Positions 26,463-33,400 of a stretch of 41,582 nucleotides of DNA are shown here, in pieces. The position numbers were made by a program, and so were the translations under genes. Origin of the DNA: Desulfomicrobium sp. (GTDB lineage Bacteria; Desulfobacterota; Desulfovibrionia; Desulfovibrionales; Desulfomicrobiaceae); assembly GCA_024709365.1 (NCBI GenBank), contig JANJWV010000116.1, positions 1-41,582 of the forward strand, read 5' to 3'. How positions within the stretch are numbered: position 1 is the stretch's first letter; each line of letters starts with the position of its first letter. Below the pieces are notes generated by a model that saw only the letters and a program-made list of their open reading frames with translations, ran no database searches and was not told the DNA's origin.

Positions 26463-26735
26463 AATGGTCCGCAGGGAGGGATGGCCGGTGGAAAAAAATT
26501 GCCGGATCTAAATTGGCATTATATTTCGAACTGTTGCTCTTCAGGCGCCGTCGCGGCTACGCTTGGAAGAAACAGGCGCGACCGGGTCATGCGGAAGACT
26601 ATGTCGTTTTCATGCAATAAAAGTTGTCGGCATCGGAGTCCTTCCCGGCGGGGAAGGCCGCCGCGGGGCAGGCAAGCTCTGGCAAATTAAGTTGCCTGAG
26701 CAATTTATCTTGCAGCACAAAAAAAAGCGCCGGTG
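26463..26735. other. Intergenic region between divergent Liv and UPF0251 clusters
   Basis: No convincing gene. It is locally AT-rich. CAGGCAA (26669-26675) and TTGCCTG (26692-26698) form a 7-bp inverted pair, and inside it GGCAA-N6-TTGCC (26681-26696) is a second one. These resemble, with a longer centre, the CGGCAA-N4-TTGCCG sites near 38685, and could be binding sites for a regulator of either divergent unit. Confidence 0.4.
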
Positions 26736-26764
26736 TTGACAGGTCCTCCCGGCAGGATTATTTT
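26736..26764 (+). promoter_or_regulatory. Sigma70-type promoter of the UPF0251/ORP cluster
   Basis: TTGACA (26736-26741) and TATTTT (26759-26764) are 17 bases apart, the optimum. The spacer has TCCT and AGGA as a small inverted pair. It leads to the GTG start at 26793. Confidence 0.7.
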
Positions 26765-26792
26765 GAACATAATTTCAAATTGAGGGGGTCCG

Positions 26793-27317
26793 GTGGGACG
26801 CAGGAGAAAATGCAGGTTCGTGGCCGACGTGCCCGAGGTGACGGTGTTCAAGCCCCAGGGGGTGCCCATGTCTCAGCTCTACGGAGTGGCCATTGGCCTG
26901 GACGGGTTCGAGGCCTTGCGCCTGGTGGACGGGGAAGGCCTCAGCCAGGAGGAGGCGGCCGCCCGCATGCAGGTTTCCCGCCCCACGCTGTGCCGCATCC
27001 TGGGCGAGGCCCGGGGGCAGGTGGCCAGGGCGCTGTCGCGCGGCTGGGCCATCCGCATCGAGGTCGACGTGGAGCACGCCGTGACCAATGGAAGTGAACA
27101 GGAGATAATGGAGCTTCAGTGCTCGCGGTCGCAGGTCTGCGGCGGCGGCCGGGCTCGAGGAGGACGATCATGCCGGGACAGAGAGGACAAGGTGGCACAG
27201 GACGTGGACAGGGCGGCGGAGGTCGAGGCCAGGGCGGTTGCGGACGCGGCCAGGGGGGCGCAGGACGGGGCGGCGGTTGCCGCGGACAGCGTCCGGGCGC
27301 CGGAGCCGGAGGCGTAG
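26793..27317 (+). CDS. UPF0251 (DUF134) DNA-binding protein with an overlapping tail
   Basis: A predicted regulator of 174 residues starting at GTG with GAGGGGG in front. Residues 1-95 match the UPF0251 family: an RRRKCRFV start, VTVFKPQGVPMSQL, DGFEALRLVDGEGLSQEEAAARMQVSRPTLCRILGEAR with its sigma-like helix-turn-helix. From about residue 110 the sequence turns into an Ala/Asp/Arg-rich tail that is not family-like, and the other frame over the same DNA codes for a Gly-repeat peptide with wobble-type variation. The true selected protein may therefore end earlier in ancestry, the tail being a by-product of a lost stop. Family members lie near NifX-fold and metal-protein genes, as here. Confidence 0.82.
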   Translation: MGRRRKCRFVADVPEVTVFKPQGVPMSQLYGVAIGLDGFEALRLVDGEGLSQEEAAARMQVSRPTLCRILGEARGQVARALSRGWAIRIEVDVEHAVTNGSEQEIMELQCSRSQVCGGGRARGGRSCRDREDKVAQDVDRAAEVEARAVADAARGAQDGAAVAADSVRAPEPEA

Positions 27318-27433
27318 GGGATGGTCGGGCCGGAGGCGGACTGGGACGTGCGCGGCGCGATGGGTCCTGTCTGACCGACGGGGCGGCGGATTCTTCCGCG
27401 GCTGGTGTTGACACGGGAAAAACAGAGGAATAA
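27170..27433 (+). CDS. Gly/Arg/Gln-repeat small protein overlapping the UPF0251 gene
   Basis: An 87-residue peptide starting at ATG 27170 with GGAGG six bases upstream. Residues 4-40 repeat GRGQGGx four times, with Cys in some units. The DNA repeats keep the amino acids G, R and Q while third positions vary (GGT, GGC, GGA, GGG; CGT, CGA, CGC), which is what selection on this frame would leave. It overlaps the end of the upstream gene by 148 bases in another frame. Small Gly-rich proteins of this sort accompany NifX/ORP genes in anaerobes; a structural or metal-binding part is possible. The last 30 residues have no repeat. Confidence 0.6.
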   Translation: MPGQRGQGGTGRGQGGGGRGQGGCGRGQGGAGRGGGCRGQRPGAGAGGVGDGRAGGGLGRARRDGSCLTDGAADSSAAGVDTGKTEE

Positions 27434-27447
27434 ACGCTCATTTGAGC
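27408..27447 (+). promoter_or_regulatory. Possible promoter and palindrome before the UPF0251-NifX fusion gene
   Basis: GGTGTTGACA occurs here (TTGACA 27408-27413) as it does in the promoter of the first UPF0251 gene (26736). The -10 at 17-base spacing is only TAAACG. GCTCA-TT-TGAGC (27436-27447) is a short palindrome at the expected start region. Weak as a promoter on its own. Confidence 0.35.
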
Positions 27448-27461
27448 AAAATGGAGGGTTC

Positions 27462-28154
27462 GTGCCACGACCGAGAAAATGCCGCCGCATCGCAGGGTGC
27501 CCCAAGGCCTGCTGCTTCAAGCCCCAGGGCGTCCCGCTTTCCGACCTCGCCGAGGTCTACGTGCCCATGGACGGCTTCGAGGCCCTGCGCCTGGCCGATT
27601 ACCAGGGCTTGAGCATGGAGGAGGGGGCGTCCCGGATGCACGTGTCCAGGCACACGTTCGGCCGCATCCTGGGCGAGGCCAGGCGGGTCGTGGCCCGGGC
27701 CCTGGTCGAGGGCCTGGCCCTGCACATCGCCAATGACGCGCAGGTGCCCTGCGCGAATTTCAACCGGGACCGGTTTGCGGTCCGCAGCAAGGATATCGTC
27801 ATGACCAAGATAGCCATCACCAGCGAAGGCCCCAAACTGACCGACCGGGTCGATCCGCGTTTCGGCCGGGCCGGCGGTTTCGTCGTCGTCGATCTTGAAA
27901 CCATGGCCACGACCTATGTCGACAACGGCGGGTCCCAGGCCATGAGCCACGGGGCCGGCATCCAGGCCGCCGAGAACATCGTCCAGGCGGGCGCTGGCGT
28001 GCTTTTGACCGGTTACGTGGGGCCCAAGGCCTTCGCCGCCCTGAAGGCGGCCGGGGTCAAGATCGGCCAGAACCTGGACGACATGACCGTGGCCGAGGCC
28101 CTTGAGCGCTACAGGTCGGGCCAGGTCGAGTTCGCCGACGCCCCGAACAAATAG
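27462..28154 (+). CDS. UPF0251 DNA-binding domain fused to a NifX-fold domain
   Basis: A 230-residue protein with GTG start at 27462 (GGAGGG three bases ahead in the leader). Residues 1-95 are UPF0251: MPRPRKCRRIAGCPKACCFKPQGVP with three Cys, then MDGFEALRLADYQGLSMEEGASRMHVSRHTFGRILGEAR. Residues 114-225 are a NifX/ORP-like metal-cofactor-binding fold with DPRFGRAGGFVVVDL, NGGSQAMSHGAGIQAAENI and GVLLTGYVGPKAF. A regulator whose sensor is a metal-cluster-binding domain is a reasonable reading. An internal ATG (27801) with AAGGA seven bases before it could also yield the NifX part alone. It precedes the ATPase pair by nine bases. Confidence 0.88.
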   Translation: MPRPRKCRRIAGCPKACCFKPQGVPLSDLAEVYVPMDGFEALRLADYQGLSMEEGASRMHVSRHTFGRILGEARRVVARALVEGLALHIANDAQVPCANFNRDRFAVRSKDIVMTKIAITSEGPKLTDRVDPRFGRAGGFVVVDLETMATTYVDNGGSQAMSHGAGIQAAENIVQAGAGVLLTGYVGPKAFAALKAAGVKIGQNLDDMTVAEALERYRSGQVEFADAPNK

Positions 28155-28163
28155 GGGAGAGCC

Positions 28164-29033
28164 ATGATCGTTGCAGTAGCGAGCGGCAAGGGGGGGACGG
28201 GCAAGACCACGGTCGCCGCGTCCCTGGCGGCAAAGTGGCCGGGGCCCCTGGTGGCCGTCGATCTCGACGTGGAGGAGCCCAACCTGCACCTGTTCCTCAA
28301 ACCGAAATTGAGCGGCATCGAGACCGTCACCCTGGAGGTGCCGGACGTTGACGAGGAGAAGTGCACCTACTGCCGCAAGTGCGCCGAGCTGTGCCAGTTC
28401 AAGGCCATTTCGGTCATGGGTCGGGCCATCCTGACCTTTCCGGAAATGTGCCACGGCTGCGGCGGGTGCATGGCCGTCTGCCCCGAAGGGGCCATCGGCG
28501 TGACCACTCGCGAACTCGGCGTCGTGGAGCGCGGCGTGGCCAGGGGCTTCATCCCGTGTCTGACGGGCCGGTTGCGCATCGGCGAGGCCATGAGTCCGCC
28601 GCTCATGCGCCACGTCCGCGCGGCCATGGTCCGCGAAGCCGCGCCGATCGAGGCCGACATCGTCATCGACGCCCCTCCCGGCGTGAGCTGCCCGGCCATG
28701 AGCGCCGTGACCGACAGCGACGTCATCGTCCTTGTGACCGAGCCCACGCCCTTCGGCTTCTACGACTTCTCCCTGGCCGTGGAGGCGTTCACGCCTCTGG
28801 GCAAACCCATGGCCGTGGTCGTCAACCGCGCCGGATTGGGCGACGGACGCGTCTACGAGTACTGCCGGGAGCGCGGCCTGCCCATCGTGACGGAAATTCC
28901 GTACCGGCGGGACATTGCGGAACACTATTCCAGAGGGCTCGTCCTGGCGGAACTGGACGGGGCGATGGGCGAGCGTTTCGCCGCCCTGTGCCGGGCCTTG
29001 AAACAGCGGGCCGAGGAGGGCGTCCATGCGTGA
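28164..29033 (+). CDS. MinD/ParA-type ATPase with inserted 2x[4Fe-4S] ferredoxin domain
   Basis: A 289-residue ATPase. Deviant Walker A is SGKGGTGKTT near 7-16, then DLDVEEPNLHLFL; a ferredoxin module is inserted at 62-110 with C67-x2-C-x2-C-x3-C77 and C96-x2-C-x2-C-x3-C106, which binds two [4Fe-4S] clusters; IDAPPGVSCPAMSA and TEPTPFGFYDF continue the ATPase. Such proteins occur as pairs in anaerobes and archaea and, in D. vulgaris, in the ORP locus. The role, cluster assembly, electron transfer or positioning, is open. It overlaps the next gene by eight bases and follows the fusion regulator by nine. Confidence 0.93.
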   Translation: MIVAVASGKGGTGKTTVAASLAAKWPGPLVAVDLDVEEPNLHLFLKPKLSGIETVTLEVPDVDEEKCTYCRKCAELCQFKAISVMGRAILTFPEMCHGCGGCMAVCPEGAIGVTTRELGVVERGVARGFIPCLTGRLRIGEAMSPPLMRHVRAAMVREAAPIEADIVIDAPPGVSCPAMSAVTDSDVIVLVTEPTPFGFYDFSLAVEAFTPLGKPMAVVVNRAGLGDGRVYEYCRERGLPIVTEIPYRRDIAEHYSRGLVLAELDGAMGERFAALCRALKQRAEEGVHA

Positions 29034-29901
29034 GATCGTCGTCATCAGCGGCAAGGGCGGCACGGGCAAGACGTCCATTACCGCGGCCTTCGCCCACCTG
29101 GCCGAGAACAAGGTCATTTGCGACCTGGACGTGGACGCCCCGGACCTGCACCTGCTCCTGGACCCCCATGTGGTGCGCCGGGAGGACTTCCATTCCGGTC
29201 ACGAGGCGGTCATCGACCCCGAACGGTGCAGCGGCTGCGGGACGTGCCTGGGCATGTGCCGTTTCGGCGCGGTGCTGGAGGATGACGGCAGGTACCGCAT
29301 CGACCCCCTGCGCTGCGAGGGCTGCAAGGTCTGCGTGGCCTTCTGCCCGGAAGGGGCCATCGACTTTCCGTCCAGGCACTGCGGGACGCGCTCCGTCAGC
29401 GACACCCGCTTCGGCCCCATGGTCCATGCCCAGCTCTTCCCCGGACAGGAGAACTCAGGGCGCCTGGTCAGCGAACTGAAGAAGGAGGCCCGCAAGCTGG
29501 CCGGGGAGATGGGCAGGGACCTGATCCTGTGCGACGGCTCGCCCGGCATCGGCTGCCCGGTCATCAGTTCCCTGTCCCAGGCGAACCTGGCCGTGATCGT
29601 GACCGAGCCGACACCGTCGGGCCTGCACGACCTGGAGCGCGTGGCGTCCCTGTGCGAACATTTCCGCATCAAGGTTGCGGTCATCGTCAACAAGCACGAC
29701 CTGAACCCGGACCATACGGCCGCCATCGAGGAACTCTGCCGCGCCAGGGGCTACGTGCTGGCCGGCCGGCTGCCCCACGACACCGTGGTCACCGAGGCCA
29801 TGGTCGCGCGCAAGGCGGTCACGGAACTGGAAGACGAACATTTCGGCCGCCGGGTGCGCGACGCCTGGACGGTCATCCAAGGGCTTTTGAATGCAAACTG
29901 A
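29026..29901 (+). CDS. Second MinD/ParA-type ATPase with 2x[4Fe-4S] domain
   Basis: A 291-residue paralogue of the preceding protein with the same plan: SGKGGTGKTS near 8-17, DLDVDAPDLHLLL, ferredoxin insert with C68, C71, C74, C78 and C97, C100, C103, C107, then CDGSPGIGCPVISS and TEPTPSGLHDLERV. The two probably form a heterodimer. It overlaps the first gene by eight bases and is followed by the ORP-like gene after 13 bases. Confidence 0.93.
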   Translation: MREIVVISGKGGTGKTSITAAFAHLAENKVICDLDVDAPDLHLLLDPHVVRREDFHSGHEAVIDPERCSGCGTCLGMCRFGAVLEDDGRYRIDPLRCEGCKVCVAFCPEGAIDFPSRHCGTRSVSDTRFGPMVHAQLFPGQENSGRLVSELKKEARKLAGEMGRDLILCDGSPGIGCPVISSLSQANLAVIVTEPTPSGLHDLERVASLCEHFRIKVAVIVNKHDLNPDHTAAIEELCRARGYVLAGRLPHDTVVTEAMVARKAVTELEDEHFGRRVRDAWTVIQGLLNAN

Positions 29902-29914
29902 TCAAGGAGAACGT

Positions 29915-30292
29915 ATGGAAAAGGCGAGAATCGCAGTCCCTTCGGCGCACCCCGGAGGGCTTGAGGCTGAGGTCGGGGCCCATTTCGGGCATTGCGACCT
30001 GTACACGATCATCGACGTGGTGAACGGGCAGATCGCCGAGGTCAGCACCCTGCCCAACGTCCCGCACGTGCAGGGTGGCTGCATGGCCCCGGTCCAGCAC
30101 CTGGCCGGCAACGGCGTCAACCTGCTCATTGCCGGCGGCATGGGCATGCGCCCGCTGATGGGCTTCAACCAGGTCGGGATCGACGTCTTCTACGGCGCCG
30201 GCGCGCCGAACGTAGGCACGGCCGTCGACGCGCTCCTCAAGGGCGCCCTGGTCCGCTTCACCCAGGAGTACACCTGCGGCGGCGGTCACTAG
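29915..30292 (+). CDS. Orange-protein-like NifX-fold protein
   Basis: A 125-residue single-domain protein of the MTH1175/ORP/NifX group. Visible features are RIAVPSAHPGGLEAEVGAHFGHCDLYTIID, the GGCMAPVQHLAGNGVNLLIAGGMGMRPLMGFNQVGI core and a C-terminal CGGGH. Desulfovibrio gigas ORP binds a mixed Mo-Cu sulfide cluster non-covalently; whether this protein does is inference. ATG at 29915 is chosen for its AAGGAGA. Its neighbours match the D. vulgaris ORP operons (two Fe-S ATPases), and it is likely the cargo-binding part. Confidence 0.9.
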   Translation: MEKARIAVPSAHPGGLEAEVGAHFGHCDLYTIIDVVNGQIAEVSTLPNVPHVQGGCMAPVQHLAGNGVNLLIAGGMGMRPLMGFNQVGIDVFYGAGAPNVGTAVDALLKGALVRFTQEYTCGGGH

Positions 30293-30302
30293 CCATCCTC
30301 CG

Positions 30303-30334
30303 GGCCGGGCGGTTTCCGGCGACGGGCCGCCCGG
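30303..30334 (+). promoter_or_regulatory. Hairpin between the ORP-like and pseudo-receiver genes
   Basis: CCGGGCGG (30305-30312) and CCGCCCGG (30327-30334) form an 8-bp stem with a 14-base loop in the 71-base gap. It lacks T residues and may attenuate or process the transcript. Confidence 0.35.
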
Positions 30335-30363
30335 TCCTGCACTCAAGTACGTACGGAGACGAC

Positions 30364-30723
30364 ATGCACGTGGTCATCATCACCGACCGCAGGGAGGCTC
30401 TGGGCGAGTTCGCCCGGGGCTTGGGAAAGGATGTCGAGTGGACGGCTTCGGCCGCCGATGTGCTGGACAGGGCCCCGGCGTCGCCGTGGCAGCTTGTGGT
30501 GGTCGACGCCATGATGTCCGGCATGGACTACAGAAAGTTCTTGCTGGACCTGCTGCGCGTCAACGCCATGCTCAACACCGTGGTCGTCACGGACCTGGGC
30601 GAGGAGGACTTTCACGAGCATAGCGAAGGGCTGGGCGTGCTCTGCTCCGTGCCCTCGAGCCCCTCGTGGGACGACGGGGTCAGGGCCATGGACAGGCTGT
30701 GCCTGTTGTATGGCCTGGGCTGA
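30364..30723 (+). CDS. Pseudo-receiver (CheY-like) small protein of the ORP cluster
   Basis: A 119-residue protein with GGAGAC before its ATG. HVVIITDRREALGEFA and LVVVDAMMSGMDYRKFLLDLLR correspond to strands 1 and 3 of a receiver, and the phosphorylation Asp is kept in VVVDAMMSGMD, but the acidic pair at the end of strand 1 (usually DD) is replaced by TDRR and no conserved Lys is evident near EDFHEHSEG. It is thus a probable phosphorylation-impaired receiver used as a protein-interaction part. A comparable small gene occurs in the ORP locus of D. vulgaris, but I cannot prove orthology. Its frame ends at a bidirectional terminator. Confidence 0.65.
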   Translation: MHVVIITDRREALGEFARGLGKDVEWTASAADVLDRAPASPWQLVVVDAMMSGMDYRKFLLDLLRVNAMLNTVVVTDLGEEDFHEHSEGLGVLCSVPSSPSWDDGVRAMDRLCLLYGLG

Positions 30724-30747
30724 AAGGAGAGATTCGAAAGACGGGCA

Positions 30748-30773
30748 GAAAGGGCGGCACGGGCCGCCCTTTC
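30748..30773. terminator. Bidirectional terminator hairpin between convergent clusters
   Basis: GAAAGGGCGGC (30748-30758) pairs perfectly with GCCGCCCTTTC (30763-30773), loop ACGG. Genes converge here (stops at 30723 plus and 30787 minus). T content is only the TTT within each arm. Confidence 0.8.
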
Positions 30774-30786
30774 CGCGTTCATGCGA

Positions 30787-31206
30787 CTAGTTGTACTCGT
30801 TCATGGCCGCGTCGGCGTAGGTGTCCTCGAGGACTTTGCGCAGACGGAAGGCGCCTTCGATCATGGGGGCGAGTTTGGGCAGGCCGTCGATCTTGTCGAC
30901 GTAGCTGAAGGCGCCCAGGACTTCGCCCATGCGGCGGGTCTCTTCGCTGCCGTGGCCGGTGAAGAGGACGACCTGGATCTTGGAGTTGATCTCCTTGATG
31001 CGCTTCAGGGTCTCGATGCCGTCGATGCCGGGCATCTCGATGTCCAGGACCACGACGTCGTAGTTACCCTTCTTGACCATTTCCAGGGCATCGTCGCCGG
31101 TGTGGGCCACGTCCGGGGAAATGCCGTACAGGATATTCAGACGGTCGGCGAGGATCCGGCACAGATCCTTCTCGTCGTCCACGATCAGCAGCTTCATCTT
31201 GTTCAT
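30787..31206 (-). CDS. Single-domain response regulator
   Basis: A 139-residue receiver without output domain, last gene of the ten-gene minus-strand unit. D10/D11 in LLIVDDEKD, phosphorylation site D55 in VVVLDIEMPGIDG and the Lys in SYVDKIDG are present. The last 15 residues are a helical extension (RKVLEDTYADAAMNEYN). It overlaps the receiver-kinase gene by four bases (ATGA) and has GGAGGAG in front, so it is well translated. It may be the phosphate sink or the final target of the relay. Confidence 0.92.
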   Translation of the reverse strand: MNKMKLLIVDDEKDLCRILADRLNILYGISPDVAHTGDDALEMVKKGNYDVVVLDIEMPGIDGIETLKRIKEINSKIQVVLFTGHGSEETRRMGEVLGAFSYVDKIDGLPKLAPMIEGAFRLRKVLEDTYADAAMNEYN

Positions 31207-32375
31207 ATGTTCTCCTCCTTGGCAGATGCCGGACTTCCCGGCCCGTTGTTTTCGTTGTGCGCATGCACGGCCATGGGCACCCGTATGGTGAAGGTCGACC
31301 CGCGCCCAGGGGAGCTGCGCACGGTGATGCTCCCTCCCATGGCCTCGATGATGCCGTGGCAGATTGCCAGCCCCAATCCAATCCCCTTGCCCACCTCCTT
31401 GGTGGAGAAAAAGGGTTCGAAAATTCGCGTCAGCAGATGCTCCTCGATGCCGCAGCCCGTGTCCCGGACCGCGACCTCCAGACCGCCGTCCCGGAAGACT
31501 CCCGTCAGGGTCAGGACGGGCGCGTCGTGCCCTTCGGGATCCGCCGCTTTCATGGCCTCCACTGCGTCGAGGGCATTGTCGATGACGTTGGCCAGGACCT
31601 GCCCCCATTCCGACTCCGGAATTTCCATGGCGCACAGGGCCGGGGCCCACTCCTGGCCGACCTCCACACCCAGGGCTTCGATCCGCTCACGGCGCTCGTC
31701 GAGGAGCCTCCCGGCCAGGATCGGCAGCTTCGTCCTCGCACCCTTGGCGTCGAGTGCGCAGCGCAGCGTCAGCAGCTTCGCGGTGATGGCCTTGCAGCGC
31801 CTGGCCTGGTGCCGGATCAGGTCGAGGGATGTCCGCATTTCCGAGCGGTTGGCCTCGGTCAGGTCCGGCTCGTGCAGGATTTCCTCGATCCAACCGGCTT
31901 CGCTGATCATGACCTGCAGGGGGTTGTTGATCTCGTGGGCCACCCCCGTGGCCAGTTCGCCCATGGCCGCCAGCTTGGCCGTTTCGGCCATGCGTTGCCT
32001 GGAGAGGGCCTCCATATGCCGCCCTTCGGCGTCCCCGATGGCCGAAACCAGCGTGTCGATGTCGGCGGGCTTGGTCAGGTAGTCCCTGGCTCCGCTCTTC
32101 ATGCCGGCCACGGCCGTGTTCAGGGTCGAGTCGGCCGTGAGCAGGATGACTTCAGGCCCCGACCTGTCGCTCTTGAGTGCGCCGAGGGTTTCCAGGCCGC
32201 TCATGCCCGGCATGGTGATGTCGAGGATCACGACTTCGGGGTGAAGCTCGCGCGCCATCTCCAGGGCCTGCTCCCCGCCGTAGGCCGTGTGCACCTCCAT
32301 GCCTCTGGCGCGCAGCCTTTCGGACAGCAGATCCGCGAAATCGCGTTCGTCGTCGACCACCAGGACATGGACCAT
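31203..32375 (-). CDS. Receiver-histidine kinase hybrid
   Basis: A 390-residue cytoplasmic protein with an N-terminal receiver (D8/D9, phosphorylation site D52 in VVILDITMPGMSG, Lys in YLTKPAD) followed by a coiled linker, a HisKA domain with H147 in GVAHEINNPLQVMI and a HATPase domain (VIDNALDAVEAM, DTGCGI, GKGIGLGLAICHGI). A receiver in front of a kinase lets one phosphorylation event control a second kinase. It comes seven bases after the receiver gene at 32382. Confidence 0.93.
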   Translation of the reverse strand: MVHVLVVDDERDFADLLSERLRARGMEVHTAYGGEQALEMARELHPEVVILDITMPGMSGLETLGALKSDRSGPEVILLTADSTLNTAVAGMKSGARDYLTKPADIDTLVSAIGDAEGRHMEALSRQRMAETAKLAAMGELATGVAHEINNPLQVMISEAGWIEEILHEPDLTEANRSEMRTSLDLIRHQARRCKAITAKLLTLRCALDAKGARTKLPILAGRLLDERRERIEALGVEVGQEWAPALCAMEIPESEWGQVLANVIDNALDAVEAMKAADPEGHDAPVLTLTGVFRDGGLEVAVRDTGCGIEEHLLTRIFEPFFSTKEVGKGIGLGLAICHGIIEAMGGSITVRSSPGRGSTFTIRVPMAVHAHNENNGPGSPASAKEENI

Positions 32376-32381
32376 CAGAAC

Positions 32382-32762
32382 CTACCTTCCGGGAACGTGT
32401 CCCTGCGTCACCGTGCGGATGCTGTCGAGCAGATCCTCGATGTCCAGGGGCTTCTTGTGATAGCGGGCCGCGCCGAGATTCTGGCAGGCCTCGAAATCCT
32501 GGTCCGAGCCGTGGCCGCTGAGCATGATGACGGGCAGGCCGGGCCATTCGCCGCGGATGCGCCGCAAGGTCTCCAGGCCGCTCATGCCCGGCATGCGCAG
32601 GTCCAGCACGACCACGTCCGGGGGGTCCTGCGCGATCATGACCAGTCCGCTCTGGCCGTCCAGGGCGACCCTGGCAGTGTAGCCCCGCATTTCCAGGCGC
32701 TCCTGGAGCGTGGTCACAAAGGCCTCTTCGTCGTCGATAAGCAGAATGTTCAGGGCGTCCAT
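32382..32762 (-). CDS. Single-domain response regulator
   Basis: A 126-residue receiver with D10/D11 in LLIDDEEAF, phosphorylation site D54 in VVVLDLRMPGMSG and Lys in RYHKKPLDIEDLL. The ATG at 32762 is the only one before the domain. It lies five bases after the ChpT-like gene and is its probable partner in phosphotransfer. Confidence 0.9.
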   Translation of the reverse strand: MDALNILLIDDEEAFVTTLQERLEMRGYTARVALDGQSGLVMIAQDPPDVVVLDLRMPGMSGLETLRRIRGEWPGLPVIMLSGHGSDQDFEACQNLGAARYHKKPLDIEDLLDSIRTVTQGHVPGR

Positions 32763-32767
32763 GGCTT

Positions 32768-33400
32768 TCAATCCTGACGTGAAACGGGGAAGAAGATTCT
32801 GAGCCGCGAGCCGTCCCACTCCATCCGGCCCTGTTCGAGCAGCGCGTCCAGATCGGACAGGCCGGACAGGTCCGGCGTGGTCCCGATGGGGGGCGCGACG
32901 TTCAGGACGTGGAACTCGGGCCCTTCGTCTATCGCGAGGCGGATCACACAGTCCTTGGCGCCTTCCCCCACGGCCCACTGCACGGCCCTGAAGCCGGCCA
33001 TGAGGACCCAGATGGCGCCCACGGCCACCGGCAAGGCCCTCGCTGCCGGAGTGAACTCCACGGACGCCCCCTTGAGGCGCACCATGCGTTCGGAAAGCAG
33101 GGCCAGGGTCCGGGCGTGCACGCCCAGGTCGCACGATTCGAGCATGTCCGCATCGGCGGAGTGGGCCAGGCGGCTGGTCGCTTCCAGCAGCCCCTTGCCG
33201 CGGTCGACCTGGGACGAGATATGCCCGAGGGTACGTTCCAGGGTGGGCTTGTGCTTGAAGTCCACCCTGGCGTTGACCTTCATGATGTCGCCCAGCAGCC
33301 CCGCCGACTCTCGGATGATGGCCAGGATGTTCTGCATCTCGTGCATGCTCATGGCCGTGACCGATCCCATGAACCGCGTTTCGCGAGCGACTTCAGGCAT
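32768..33400 (-). CDS. ChpT-like histidine phosphotransferase or kinase-like dimer
   Basis: A 210-residue protein. An H box MSMHEMQNILAIIRESAG with H20 and a following helix (RTLGHISSQVDRGKGLLEATSRLAH) form a kinase-type dimerisation and phosphotransfer domain. The C-terminal half (about 95-205) has the length of a HATPase domain but lacks the N box and the DxGxG and GxGLG motifs, so it cannot bind ATP in the usual way. This plan fits ChpT-type phosphotransferases, which pass phosphate between receivers. Flanked on both sides by single receiver genes and overlapping one by eight bases, it is the natural middle step of a relay. I call the function inference. Confidence 0.7.
   Translation of the reverse strand: MPEVARETRFMGSVTAMSMHEMQNILAIIRESAGLLGDIMKVNARVDFKHKPTLERTLGHISSQVDRGKGLLEATSRLAHSADADMLESCDLGVHARTLALLSERMVRLKGASVEFTPAARALPVAVGAIWVLMAGFRAVQWAVGEGAKDCVIRLAIDEGPEFHVLNVAPPIGTTPDLSGLSDLDALLEQGRMEWDGSRLRIFFPVSRQD

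Noticed and set aside
26681-26697. Sigma54 promoter TGGCA...TTGC before the first UPF0251 gene
   Set aside because: GG and GC are eleven bases apart instead of ten; the TTGACA/TATTTT pair downstream is a better promoter.
27119-27169. Longer start for the Gly-repeat protein
   Set aside because: No ribosome-binding site before 27119 and a non-repetitive Arg-rich lead; ATG 27170 has GGAGG.
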